Source: Anadara kagoshimensis
Taxonomy: Eukaryota; Mollusca; Bivalvia; Arcoida; Arcidae
Reading direction: 5' to 3'
Assembly (NCBI GenBank): GCA_021292105.1
Contig: CM037871.1
Span: forward strand, 55,692,866 to 55,756,865
DNA: 64,000 bases
In this document: piece by piece, positions 20,921 through 32,198 of the stretch
Layout of the letters: each line of letters starts with the position of its first letter
Position numbering within the stretch: the first letter of the stretch is position 1
Translations under genes and position numbers: made by a program
Notes under the pieces: model-generated
Databases searched by the model: none
Told to the model about the DNA's origin: nothing
The model's input: the letters and a program-made list of their open reading frames with translations, nothing else

Positions 20921-23253
20921 ATGGCCCCGAAAGGCAAGGAGTTGACACCAGACGTAAAAAATGTGATCGTTGACCTGTCCAATCAAGGTTTTTCAGGGAA
21001 AAAGATTGGAGAACTACTGGATATTAAGGCCAAGTGGTACAAATGGACGCTGACGTTACGCACGGCGTGTACAAATCTATGCTCTATGATTGTATTATTC
21101 AAAGTTCTAGCTTAAAGTAACTGTAATTTGGATTCAATAACTTACAAGGAATAAAATCATAATATCTATCAATTAAAAATATTTATGAAAATATACAAGA
21201 AATGTATCGTAAATACGGTACACGGATATGTTCAACAGATACCAATGATTCACTAAAGTTTTGCCTTTCATGTCTTCAATTGATAAAGCCGTTTTTCCAC
21301 AAAACTTAATTGATGATATCTTTTTTAATATTGTATTGATTTTCAAATTCTTTCAGATTTCAAAAATTTAGAATTTTCATATTTTTCATACACTAAGACT
21401 TTTAAAATCTATTTGCAATGACGTCATGAAAATTTTAACTGAATTAAGGGGTGTAATTTGAATTGCGCACGAGATTTCTGAATGACGTTTTTTCGAGCTC
21501 GGTGGTTTTTTAACAGACGCTTTCTTCGGCCAAGTAAAATGTTTTGAATTATAATGATTTTTTTTACTCCACTCAAGATTTTGTCTCAATAGTTCAATAT
21601 ATTTTTCATGTTTTAAATGTAGCCATTGATAATATTTCCCGGTCTGATCAGCCCGTATTCTTGCATTTTTGAAGTATCATCATTGACTCTCATTTCGGAT
21701 GATAAGACCTTGCTCTTCTGCTATTCGAAGTAATAATCTTTTTCTATCCTTATTATTATTCTTTAGTGACAAGGAATACAAAATAATCTAACTGATGAAG
21801 TAATTTTTATACAAATCATAAAATTAAAATACAGCGAGAAGCACAAACACAACACTCCTAGTTAACGACACATTGACGTTAAAGTTGGCAAGTTTGCCGA
21901 TCCTTTAGCAATATCGTAAAAAACATGACGTTATTGTTAATTTTGGTCATATTTTCGCATCAGATTACGTCTTTGAAGTTTTATACCGAAAAATCAAGCA
22001 AGGGGACATATGCATTTCTTTACATTTTCGGAAAATTTGAATTAAGAACTACATTATGTTAGTTTTTCAAAACATTGTAGGACAATCTGTAAATTTTCTA
22101 CACTTTTTCCAATTTTTCAGAGCCTGAAAAATTGCGATTTCCTATTGATCCTATGTTAAAAGTACGACATTTTTTGAATATTTGACGCTTTATAGCTAAA
22201 AAAGTAAAAAGGTGACCCCTATATTTTTTTACATTTTCAGATGCGCCTCAAAAAGTTTTACAAGTATGGAAAAAATCAGAAACTTGTAGGATAGTGCCCA
22301 TTTGTACCACTTGGCCTTAAGCCAAGGACAGTGCAGGATTTTTAAAACGTTTTCATGAGCGAGGTGACATTGAAAATATTCCGAGAAGTGGAAGGAAAAA
22401 AAGATGCACGCCGAGAGACTGCAGAGCTATATTACGCATAGTGAGAAACAACCGGCGATCCTTTTTAAAAGACTTGACGGCAAAATTTAATAATAATTCC
22501 ACTTGTAATTATTCGTCCAGATCCATTAGGCGACGACTTTTTGAATTTGGATTCAAACGTAGGCCTGTATCTAAGAAAATAACCATAGGACCATTCAATA
22601 GAGAAAAACGGATTCGTTTTTGCCGTGCAAAATTACACTGGAGGGTAGAAAATGACTGGGCTAAAATAATTTTTAGTGACGAGACTAAAGTAGAGATCGG
22701 TGCTGACAAAAAAATATGGGTGTTGAGGAAAAAAGACGAGCGTCTTCATCCAGATTGTGTTGGGGTGACCCCCAGAGATAGAAAAGTCGTGTGCTCCGCA
22801 ATGTTTTGGGGATGTATAACATACTTTAGAGTAGGGACACTAACTTCAGTCGATGGTAACATTAACAGTGAGAAGTATGTTTCAATTCTAGATGAGAACT
22901 TATGGCCTGTTGTAGCCAGACACTTTCCTAATACCCCATGGACTCTGCAAGAAGACAACGCACCATGTCATGTGTCCCGTCGGACCACTGAGTGGAAAAC
23001 GGAAAATCAAATTTTAACACTCCCATGGCCCTCCCAAAGCCCAGATCTCAACATTATTGAAAATGTCTGGAAAGTAATGAAAAATTATATTTATAAACGA
23101 ATTTTGGAAATAAAATCGAAGGAAGATTTAATCAGAGTTGTGACTGAAATTTGGAGTGGACTATCATTGGTCTACATTAGGACATTATACAGGACTATCC
23201 CAAGGCGAATTCGATCTGTGATAAGGGCAAGGGGATTTATTACTAAATACTGA
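20921..23253 (+). pseudogene. Tc1-family DD34E transposase, interrupted by a TTAA insertion and one frameshift
   Basis: Cut-and-paste transposase. The start is ATG at 20921 (MAPKGKELTPDVKNVIVDLS), the first part of the helix-turn-helix DNA-binding domain. It breaks at 21027 at a TTAA insertion and resumes at 22319 with KPRTVQDF and then LKRFHERGDIENIPRSG, the usual Tc1 second half. Between DF and LKRF the frame shifts by one base in a run of five T. From there it is open to TGA at 23251. Catalytic residues are visible: IIFSDET (first D), QEDNAPCH (second D) and IIENVW (E), with 34 residues between the last two. WPSQSPDLN before the E is typical. The length without the insertion is about 346 codons, normal for the family. 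It is not functional as it stands. Confidence 0.93.
21028..22316. mobile_element. TTAA-flanked non-autonomous DNA transposon nested in the Tc1 transposase
   Basis: The ends are perfect 19-bp inverted repeats, GGCCAAGTGGTACAAATGG, at 21028-21046 and 22298-22316. They are flanked on both sides by TTAA (21024-21027 and 22317-22320), a target duplication typical of piggyBac-type elements. The 1289 bp inside are AT-rich and hold no recognisable transposase; the longest open frame is 67 codons with no known motif. Removing the element and one TTAA joins the two halves of the Tc1 transposase in frame. The TIR does not start with the CCC of classical piggyBac, so the superfamily is unresolved. Confidence 0.88.
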
Positions 23254-23499
23254 CATCATAAGGTAAGTTTGTACATATTTTATTCAAAATAACAAGTTTG
23301 AACCCCAGCTACATTGGATAGGTTCGTAATGACGTCGGCCATCTTGCGCCAATATATATGGCCAAGCATTGTACATACATGTTTAAAGTCTACTGCTACC
23401 AATAAACTGTTGGACAACGGAAATAAATAGGTAGGGAAACAAAGTTATGATCAAATTTGGATACGACTTAAAACATTAAAACATATACAATACAGACAC

Positions 23500-23960
23500 G
23501 TTGGAAGTTTAACACTAAGCTAGCAAAAAATGCCAAAGCGCCACTGCCAAGAGTGATTGAGTAATGGTGTTAAACGTCCCAGTCAAGAATATTTCACTTA
23601 TATCGAGACGTCGCCAGCTATAGGCCAAGGTGCAGAAATTTTGCCTGTGCGTTGCGTTCATGGCATTATACAGCAGGGTTCTTTAGCGTGCCAAGCCCAC
23701 CGTGACACGGGATCTCGTTTATTTTAAGTTCCCATCCGAAAAAACCGTGACTTTCATTTTGTAACGCCGAGTGGTTGGCGAAAGAACAGTCACTACCCAC
23801 TTTCAAGTCTTGGGTCAGACCCGGCCGGGGATCGAACCCACGACCTCCCACTTACGGAGCAAGCACTCTACCAACTGAGCTACCGCAGTGGTTTCGCCGC
23901 TGCCGAGATATGAATAGCTAGCTGCCAAGAGATGTATAGCAACGGACGCATTGCATTTGG
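23500..23960. mobile_element. MITE family B remnant split by the SINE
   Basis: Left half GGAAGTTTAACACTAAGCTA (23504) plus GCCACTGCCAAG; right half CGCTGCCGAGATATGAATAG and GCTGCCAAGAGATG after the SINE. The terminal inverted end on the right is lost. Confidence 0.6.
23552..23894 (-). mobile_element. tRNA-derived SINE
   Basis: On the minus strand the head reads GCGGTAGCTCAGTTGGTAGA (A box) and later GTGGGTTCGATCCC (B box), a tRNA-like RNA polymerase III promoter (23830-23888). A ~260-bp body follows, ending TAACACCATTACTCAATCA. Flanks CGCCACTGCCAAG (23539-23551) and CGCCGCTGCCGAG (23895-23907) look like a 13-bp target duplication with two changes. No poly(A) tail is evident. Open frames across it are not genes. 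Confidence 0.85.
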
Positions 23961-24007
23961 GCAAAATTTTCAGAATCCCTAGATACTGTTCACACAAATT
24001 AGATTCA

Positions 24008-24150
24008 GTATGTGTAGTATCGCTTTTAAAAAGTTCAGTCAAGAAAGAAGTTTGGCGTCACCATTTTGGATTTAGAAACACGCCAAATAAATAAATAAAA
24101 TAATAAATGAAATAACTACAATTAAATAAGTAAATAAATAAAAAAAAATG
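24008..24150. repeat. Duplicated segment, copy 1
   Basis: GTGTAGTATCGCTTTTAAAA AGTTCAGTCAAGAAAG, GCGTCACCATTTTGGAT, ending in an AAATA-rich tract. Copy 2 is 25372-25590. Confidence 0.75.
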
Positions 24151-24354
24151 AAATTCTTTATCGTGCCACGATTTATTTTAACCATATCATGTATTGATGC
24201 AATACAAAGATATGTAATTATCTATATTAACAGTTGTCTCTTATGCAATCGATAAGTTGTTTTGTGATGACATAATTTATTGAAATTTTTATTTACTGAC
24301 CGTGGGGGAATGGAATATAGATAATGATCAGTGCCTAAAATTACAACCGAATAT

Positions 24355-24720
24355 ATGAAAGGTACCAGTCAAGATTATTTCACTTACATTGAGATATCGC
24401 CAGCTATAGGCGCAGGTGCAGTCATTTTGATTGTGTGTTATTTGATATACACAGATGATTGGCTCAAGAGTTGATTCTTTCGAGGGGCTTTTGAAGTCAA
24501 GTGGTATTAGGCACTGACGGACAGATCGGACTCAGTCCCTAGGTGTCAATCCAACTTTAGCAGATACCAATATATATCAGCTACATATACAACAGGTCTC
24601 TTTATCGTGCCACGTCTACCGTGACTTAGGACTTAAGTTTATTTTAAGTTTCCACCAGAAAGAACCATGACTTTCATTTCGTATTGCAGAGTGCTTGGCG
24701 AAAGGATTTTTAAAACATGT
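24355..24720 (-). mobile_element. Degenerate second copy of the SINE body
   Basis: CCAGTCAAGATTATTTCACT, ATCGCCAGCTATAGGCGCAG, then TTTATCGTGCCACG and CATGACTTTCATTTCGTA follow the order of the copy at 23552, with a ~100-bp insertion near 24440-24570. The tRNA head is missing. Confidence 0.7.
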
Positions 24721-25561
24721 AACAAAATCACTGTCATGTACGTGTCACAGTACATTACAAGAAACACGATACAATATTAGCATATGTGGAGAACATCGAT
24801 TAAGAAAACTCGAGTTTTTGAGGTAAGGGTAATTTGTAATGACATATATCATCCAGTGCTGTTATATTTCCCCTCACCACCCTAAATCAGAACAGCGTAT
24901 TTAGCTTAGCGTGCAAGGGATTTCATCACGTATCTAGACAATCCTTTGTATCTCTCAAGTCTACCAACATACATAATTTCTAATTCTTTGAAGCATTTCA
25001 AATTATAATCGGCAAACAGTGATAGAAAATCTAAATATTCAGTTCAGTCAGACATTTATGAGGTTCTTCATAAAAGCAGTATCAAAGGTATAAAATGCCA
25101 ACGAAATTCACAGGTTAATGGTCGAGATATACGGTGATAATATTTTTCAATATTCAACTATGTCAAAATGCTGAGCTGAATTTAAACATGGAGGCACCTC
25201 ATTCGGCCATTACCTACGGTTAGACCAACTGATGCCATGACAAAAGACTTAATGTCTTTAATTTTATCTTGAATGATCAAAACTTCAGATTTATGACATA
25301 GGAGGTTTTGATATTCCATATGCAAGTACTTTCACCATTATCGTGAACATGAGTTTCCACAAGTTGGATCTTGAATGTGTAGTATCGCTTTTAAAAAGTT
25401 CAGTCAATAAAGAAGTTTTTTATATTTATAATGAGGAAACAGAGAGCTTCATATACATTTTCGGACTAGTGATAACATTTTGCGTCACCATTTTGGATTC
25501 AGAAATGCGCTAAATAAATATATAAATAAATAAAATAACAAATAAAATAAATACACTCAAA

Positions 25562-25592
<31 letters not shown>

Positions 25593-26604
25593 AGTAATGT
25601 AAAATAAAAAGGGTCATACAATGAAAATTACCTGACTCAACCCGCCAAATAAATTCTTAACCAAATCATCAGCTGGCAAAGTCATAGTGTTCATGGATGT
25701 TAAGCGTATTTTGTTAAATAACTGTCATCTAAAATACTGTTATATTTCTGTAGCAGAATTTACATAAAGGAAAATAGAAGGTGGAGTTCAGTCAATTTAT
25801 GTTGCTTCTCCCCAACTGTTCAACTCAATGATTGCACAAGCTGTTTTTCGCACATATGTAAGTTTCAACAACTAATTCACCTATCATATTGTCCATGGCC
25901 AGATCTAGATCTGCCCCAGTGTTTTTGGTTTATTTAGAAATTCAAATTCTCAATTCCTGGGAACCCATTTTCTTTATTCTTATCAACACAAGACTGCCAC
26001 AAAGGAATGGGTTGAGAACCACAAAACTTCTGTTTCAGTGGTATAGGCTATTTGAAAACGATATGTTGGCTAAGGGAAATGTCTTGAAAACTAACAAATG
26101 CTATATATAGTCTGTTGTTGTCATATATATTATGCAGCTTATGTAACTTTTGCTAGTATATATTGTAGTTTTTGCTTTTAAAAGGAAAATAGAAATTCCA
26201 TTTTATGTTAATAAAGAAGTCTACTTAATTTTTTCTAATGAAACGTGGTTGAAAAATGATCCCTATGACGCTTAAGAATGAAATCTAAGTTAATGTTCAT
26301 TCTCTTGAAATTGAACATTTTACTTGTTTAAATGATTTTATTTGGTGAAAATGGTTTAAATACCTTTATGATATAGAATGTATGTAAATAAGTTAATTTT
26401 TTTCTGTTTCTCCTCTCAATAATTTCTTTTCTGCTTGTCTTTCTATCCTTAATTACAATGTTGTGTCTGCAGCGCCAATTGACGTAAAAATCACAATTTA
26501 CTTATGGAAAGATTGTTAATATTGAAACTTGAAAAATGTTTGATAGACTAGATCCATAAACATAAATATGTAAACTAAGAGAATGAATACAATTCTCGGT
26601 TGTA
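24720..26604. other. No gene seen
   Basis: Contains duplicated segment copy 2 and its (AAAT)n tail. The frame at 25889-26110 has no motif. Confidence 0.45.
25372..25590. repeat. Duplicated segment, copy 2 with 60-bp insertion
   Basis: Same sequence as 24008-24150 but with about 60 bp (TATATTTATAATGAGGAAAC onward) between AAGAAGTT and GCGTCACC. It also ends in (AAAT)n. Confidence 0.75.
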
Positions 26605-27186
26605 CGAGGGGGGGGGGTCAATAAGTAACCAGTCTAATTTCTTTTCGTTTGAGATTCACCTCTTTTTTTTCGATGTAATTATCCTCTAGTGTGATGCTTT
26701 TAGACCTTCGGTGTTCAAGTGTCATCAGAACTGAAAAGACTAAATCAGGGTCCTTTACATTGACCATATCCTGAAATGTCTTCAGGACTTCTTCGTCAGA
26801 CCGGAAATGATGACGTTAACGGTTTTGGGAATAGGAAGAAGTTGCTAGGGTTTAGGTCAGATAAATAGTCAGATTGTGGTATTAATTAATACCAGCTTCG
26901 CTCTACAGCATTTATTTCAACTTTGCAAGTGTAAATTTCTCGCGTCATCTTGTTTTACTTTTTTAATACAAGTACCGAATTGCAGCACGGTACTCAGACT
27001 TAGATGAAAAGCATGCCTTAACATCATTTGTCATGTTTGTCATTCAATATCTTATTAAAGAATGACTCGATACACATGCGATTTTGTATCCAAGTATAAG
27101 GCATGTATTGAAACATGGAAGGAAAATCATGACCGTGTCGGACAATCGAAAATGGGATAGACTGGTTACTTATTGACTCGTCCTCG
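26605..27186 (-). mobile_element. Internally deleted mariner element
   Basis: Inverted ends CGAGG and, a little inward, GTCAATAAGTAACCAGTCTA occur at 26605 and (inverted) up to 27186, with TA on both sides. Only the last part of a mariner transposase remains, on the minus strand (about 26640-26890). The rest, to 27150, is AT-rich sequence without coding signal. At 582 bp it is less than half of a full mariner (about 1.3 kb). Confidence 0.82.
26640..26890 (-). pseudogene. Mariner transposase C-terminal remnant
   Basis: On the minus strand the sequence reads YLSDLNPSNFFLFPKPL (the mariner motif around the last catalytic D, normally YSPDLAPxDFFLFP). After a frame change it reads VLKTFQDMVNVKDPDLVF and ends ITLEDNYIEK, as mariner proteins do. 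N-terminal HTH domains and the first two acidic residues are absent. Confidence 0.78.
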
Positions 27187-27675
27187 TAGCATGAAATATA
27201 CAATCTTTGCATTTATATATTAAAACACATAGATTACTTGGCACCAAAGCTAGCCAACACATTCAAAAATATTACAAAAGGTTTATATTCATATGATTGG
27301 TTCTTGGTTTGGTAAAAAGGATTCATTGTTTACATTTAAGTATTTATGTCGAATTTGTAGTGGGATAATTGGATGGTCAGGACTCTCCCAATATTACGAT
27401 AACCGTATCACTGAAAGGTACTTCAGTGCCAGTCCAAAGTCAGAAGTTTTATCAACATTGGCCCCAATATGCATTTGTTTTTTCTTGGAATTTCTAGTTG
27501 GATGTTGTATTTTGACGTATTCTTGGTTGTGTTGGATATTGCTAAGGGTTTTCTATTCTTACATGTTCCCTAATAGTTCTTTTACTTCATTACATACTAT
27601 CGCTTGGTTGTCATAATCATTAAATCAAACAACGTGTGAAAAAAAACGTTAATTAATTATTTTATTAATGAAATA

Positions 27676-27862
27676 CAGTAATACCTCGATTTATCGCCAC
27701 AATTTGTTCAGTCAAATTTTGGCTTTATAAAGGGGTTTGGCGATACATTTGGGGAGGTGGATAAAGAAAAACATAAACAAAATGGATTTTGGGACTTCAA
27801 ACTAGTGTGGCGATAAGCGAGGTGGCAAAGTTATTGAGGGGCATTATAACGAGGTTTTACTG
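27676..27862. mobile_element. 187-bp TA-flanked MITE (family G)
   Basis: Left CAGTAATACCTCGATTTATC, right (reversed) CAGTAAAACCTCGTTATAAT, flanked by TA at both ends (27674-27675, 27863-27864). CAGTAAAACCTCG ends are known from Tc1/pogo-type elements in many animals. Inner GATAAGCGAGG echoes the left end. Confidence 0.75.
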
Positions 27863-28484
27863 TATTGGCTAGTAGTGTGTTGGGTTCGAACCCTTTTGTG
27901 TTTGTAATGTTACGTCCTTGTTTACTTGTTCGGTAATTCAGAGTCTGGTTTTATTTAGTGCTGTAGATATCAAGTTTATAAATAACCAATGGTATTGTTA
28001 TTGTGTGTAAATGACGAAGCATTAAAACAAAATGGAAATTGTCTTAATCTTGTCAAATAATTTATCAAAACGTTTAGAAAAAATGCAATAAATTTTAAAT
28101 CATAAAGTTTTTACTGTGAAAAATATGAGATTAGCAAATACATTGGAGATGACTTTGATAGAATTTTCAATAGTTAATGAATGATACGGTTAATGTTTCA
28201 ACTTTAATATCTAATACTATCGAATTTCAAATGTAAATTTAACATAGAACTCCTAATAAATATGATTCATGTTGTATCAGATTATCAACATGATTGCTGT
28301 CATATTTAGCTCTACTTAATAACTTCGGTGTTCGTCTACAGGTGTTTCAATTTAATCGAACTGATGTATTTGCATTTTGAAATATTACCTTTATATCTTC
28401 ATTGTGTTTGTTTTATGGTAGAGAGGTATCACATTCACATTATTCCAGTTGAGAATAATTGTAATTAATTATTTCTGGTATTGA

Positions 28485-28740
28485 AGATGTTGATATTGTT
28501 GTTTTTGTCGCTGATGATTTTATTGATGAAGGTGATATAACGCTTATTATTGTTATAAATTTGGTGCTTATTATTATTTTTGTAGTGACCGAGTGGTCAG
28601 CCGTGTATTGAAGCCGCTGATGTTGTTGTTTTTGTTATTATTAATTTGGCAGCTTATGTTATTGATGAAGGTTATATAGCGCTTGTTATTGTTATAAATT
28701 TGATGTTTAATTTTTTCTAGGGTGACTGAATGGTTCAAAA
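28485..28740. repeat. Tandem duplication, period about 139
   Basis: ATTGATGAAGGTGATATAAC at 28522 and ATTGATGAAGGTTATATAGC at 28661, each followed by TTATTGTTATAAATTTG and GTGACYGARTGGT. Confidence 0.7.
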
Positions 28741-28830
28741 AATATTTCACAATTCTTCTCACCAAATAGGTACGGATCTTAATCTGAAATATCTCAGTAT
28801 GAGGATGTTGTAGTTCGCTTGCTGAAGGTA

Positions 28831-29039
28831 CAGTACATTCATGTCAAACATTTTAACACTAAGCTCGTAAATAAGTGCCGAATATACAGCTCATCTTGGC
28901 CCTCGTAAGCTATATCTACAGCTTTTTGGCAGCTGGTACCTATCTCTCGGCAGCGACTAGGTATCCATATCTCGGTCACTCTGAAGCCTAGCCTTGATGC
29001 CATTTTTGTCAGCTTAGTGTTAAACTTTCGACAGGACTG
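28831..29039. mobile_element. MITE family B, complete 209-bp copy
   Basis: Left end CAGTACATTCATGTC..TTTTAACACTAAGCT and right end AGCTTAGTGTTAAACTTTCG ACAGGACTG are inverted repeats, with TA on both sides (28829-28830, 29040-29041). No coding capacity. TA duplication and CAGT ends suggest mobilisation by a Tc1/mariner transposase. Confidence 0.78.
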
Positions 29040-29752
29040 TACGGAAGATGATTTTTCCGGCTGCTTTCAAGAACTGACCGCCTCTTTATACGCGAAAAGT
29101 TATGAGCGTAAAAACTCAACTACACCTGTCACTAGTTTCTTGCTGTCGATAGCGGTGCGGTTTCTACTGTTGTTGTTGCTGCTTTTGTTATTTTGTTGTA
29201 ATATGTTTTGTTGACACATGTTTTTAATGTTATTGTTGTCAAATGTTTTGAAATCATTTGTCATATTTATGTTATAACGGTGACGTTATTACTATTACTG
29301 TTGTTGTGGTTAAACTTCTGTTGATATACTGTAGGTTGTGGCGCTTAGTGTTGTTGTTATTCACCATGTTGTTGTATTGTGACTTTTTGGTATTAAGGAT
29401 GCTCTTGTTTTTATTTTGGTGCTGCCACTGTTCACGCTGTATTAGCCAAACAACACTGTCCTGTCCGCTTCACCTTTCATAAGGAATATACGACGACTCA
29501 GCCTATACATGGATAGTTTTAAAATTTGCAGTTAATACACGATATTTAAACGAAATAAACACACGTGTTTCCAATAAAATAACTACATGTAAATGTACGT
29601 GTCCATGATAAATATATATTAACTCAATAACCAATTGTGAATTTTTGTCTAAATCTGAATGTGTGTCACTATGATCCTTTTTAAGTTTTTCCTTTTCTTT
29701 TTCAAATTAAGAATAGTCAGTAAGATATCGTCTTACTAGATATAGCGGCATA

Positions 29753-30345
29753 CAGTAGAGACTGTCGAAAATTAACAAGAAGCTGATGAAAATGAGTAGC
29801 AGCTCGGCTGCCGAGTGGTCGATATATCAATAGCTAGCGATCGATAGATAGAAAACAGCTGCCGTAAAGGGCTGTCGAGGTAACGATAATGAGCTGTCGA
29901 TTTGACACTACTGTTGGAACCACTCTGTTTTTGACAGTGAAATGATCTTTATTTCCATAGAAAAACAAATACATTTGAATAAAGATTGATATTTTTCACT
30001 TAGTTGTACGTAGTTGTATGTGCATCGGCGATTGTTATAAAGTATTTCTGTAGAAAGGAAAATATTGCCGCTATATGGATTTTACACGGCGAAAATGGCG
30101 ATGTTTACACTGGAGGTGATGTCCTTGGTGACGTTTAACGTCTTATATGCAACAGAATCCGCAATTTGCCTTGTTTTCCAACATGTTAAAACCCCATAGC
30201 GCCAACGTTTTACCCTGTGCAGATATATTCTAGGCGTATCGCGGATGATTTTCTACGGGAAAAAAAGAATATTTCATTGTCACAAACAGAGTGGTTCCAA
30301 TAGTAATTCGTTACCTTATTGTTAAATTTTCGACATGTCTGTGGC
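29753..30345. mobile_element. MITE family B copy carrying a nested MITE
   Basis: Left: TA then CAGTAGAGACTGTCGAAAAT at 29753. Right: GTTAAATTTTCGACATGTCTG ends near 30341. The interior (AGCTCGGCTGCCGAG) is typical of family B. It is interrupted at 29911-30303. The right boundary is uncertain by a few bases. Confidence 0.68.
29911..30303. mobile_element. 393-bp TA-flanked MITE nested in family B
   Basis: Inverted ends CTGTTGGAACCACTCTG (left) and CTATTGGAACCACTCTG (right, reversed), continuing as TTTKTGACARTGAAAT, flanked by TA at 29909-29910 and 30304-30305. No coding sequence. Tc1/mariner-type target. Confidence 0.8.
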
Positions 30346-31722
30346 GTACATGTATACGTCAATATGTTTTACGGTACATGCAAACATTAAAATAACAAAA
30401 TCATAAAAACACACCCAGAGGATCTGATAATTCCACATCTTCTATGTAAAACGTTATTATGACATAGTATTACTGCGGGTGATACACGTTGTATAACTCA
30501 TGAAATGAAAAGTAAAATTTGAACCCATAGTTAAAGGGCAGGTTTTGTATTACGGCGTATTTATGTTTAAACTTTATGCATAAATCTTATCGAATTGGCC
30601 CTTGGTTATAACATGTTTTCTACCATTTAATAAAATATTCAAAGACAGAGCTTTGGTTTAAAAAATTGAGAATATTTCGAAAAAGTGGATACAATCTGAA
30701 TATGTAGAATTATACATTAATAAATTTACGGTACATATGCACTTAATTGCAGATAATTACGAATGATTGTCGAGGGTGACTGGTGCCATTGTTTAGACAT
30801 AAGTTCCTTATGACCGGATGTATACGGAAAACCCTTAGATTCAATAATTGATATTTTGTTTTTGTTAAGAAGCTCATAATAATACCATGATTTTTGTCAG
30901 TATGCAGTATGCAGTAAACATTTACATTATTTTGCTGAAGCCAAAAACGAGTCCAACGTTTAGATTTTTTAATTTAAATTAGTTGAAATGTAAAATCTAC
31001 GGTCCAATTTTAAAAAGTTTTACCAAAGCATCAATAACAAACATACCAATCCATTAAACATTTTTTTCACACATTTTAAAAATTATTGTACTGCAGATTG
31101 GTTGCTATGGCAACAGAAATAATCCTTTTGACCAATATTTTTTGTCATTGTACATGCATTTCCAAAAATATTTTATATATGAGGCTATTGAAAATGATTC
31201 CAAAATATACAGATATAGATGGATATCACCTTAAGCACAGTGTAACTGGCATCCGATTTGAACCAATATGGGATCCCAAAAGTGTAATATTTATAAATCA
31301 ATTTATTATATAATCTACTCAATAATCCATGTAATACGGTCATACAATAAAAATCGTATTGAATGAGTGTGACATCATAAAAGCATAAAAGTCATTCCAG
31401 AGTGACGTCACATAAATGACCTAGTTCACAATTGTTTGTTTCATTTGACACTGTTTGTTGATTCCAATTTAAGCTGATACTTTTGTACTTTTCTTCTGAA
31501 AAGCAGATACATTGTATTTAAATTGAAAATGTTTGTTTTGTTTTTGTATCATGAGGACAGACTATTGTTTATTTTTAATATTTCAGCAGGATTACTTTTG
31601 GCGCATGTACACAGTTACGTGAATTTGTTGTGTTTCGCATTGAATCAGCTGTTTTCTTATAATGAGAAGACAATTTTTAAATCTATGAAAAACTCGTTTT
31701 TTAGGGGATTATATAATAAATA

Positions 31723-31864
31723 GAATCTTGCATTTGTGTAATGCAATATTGAATTTATTAAACTCGTTGAATAATGTTTTATGCAACTCGCCAAGGCTCG
31801 TTGCATAAAAAATTATTCAACTCGTTTAATAAATTCAATATTACATAAACACTCATACAAGATC
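31723..31864. mobile_element. 142-bp foldback element
   Basis: GAATCTTGCATTTGTGTAAT, ATATTGAATTTATTAAACTC, GTTGAATAATGTTTTATGCA paired with the inverted sequence to ACTCATACAAGATC; the loop is about CAAGGCTCG. Stem of roughly 65 bp with few mismatches. Confidence 0.7.
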
Positions 31865-32198
31865 CTCTATGTATTTGAGGTATGATTTTTTAATTTGTTT
31901 TGATGAATCTTTTTCAAATATGAAAAGTGATAAAAAACATATCGACGTAAAGTAACTAAGGGGAGATAACCATGATATATAACAACTATCAAAGTGGAAA
32001 TTTTACAATATGTCGCGCCATGTTTCCATGGTGTTTTTAAATTATTCTTAACTATCATGGGCTGTGACTTTGTATGTAATGCGGCTATATAGTTTGAAAA
32101 GTGCTTTACATGTTAATGTGGATTCCATTGTATAAAGGTGACGTGTGTCGGAATAAATTAGTGTCATTATTGCAATTTGTTCGACAAAACAAAAGAAG

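Larger units (their letters stand above)
20715..23371 (+). mobile_element. Tc1-type transposon with both TIRs and TA target duplication
   Basis: The left end CAGTGCTTGGCCATATATAT (continuing to 20761) is matched inverted at 23329-23371, with two small differences and a 4-base indel. Each end is next to a TA (20713-20714, 23372-23373), the target duplication of Tc1/mariner elements. The element is 2657 bp only because it contains a 1293-bp insertion; without it, it would be about 1364 bp, normal for Tc1. The TIRs are short (43-47 bp). It holds one transposase gene, on the plus strand. Confidence 0.93.

Noticed and set aside
22509-22958. Minus-strand frames within the Tc1 transposase
   Set aside because: Shadow frames of the transposase, which has all catalytic motifs on the plus strand.
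23830-23888. A functional tRNA gene
   Set aside because: Only A and B boxes and part of the cloverleaf fit; it continues into a SINE body and lies in a target duplication.
23666-24042. Frames on the minus strand at 23666-23851 and 23815-24042
   Set aside because: They translate the tRNA-derived SINE.
27293-27616. 107-codon frame with hydrophobic C-terminal half
   Set aside because: No splice context, family motif or repeat support. Possible membrane-like stretch comes from T-rich sequence.
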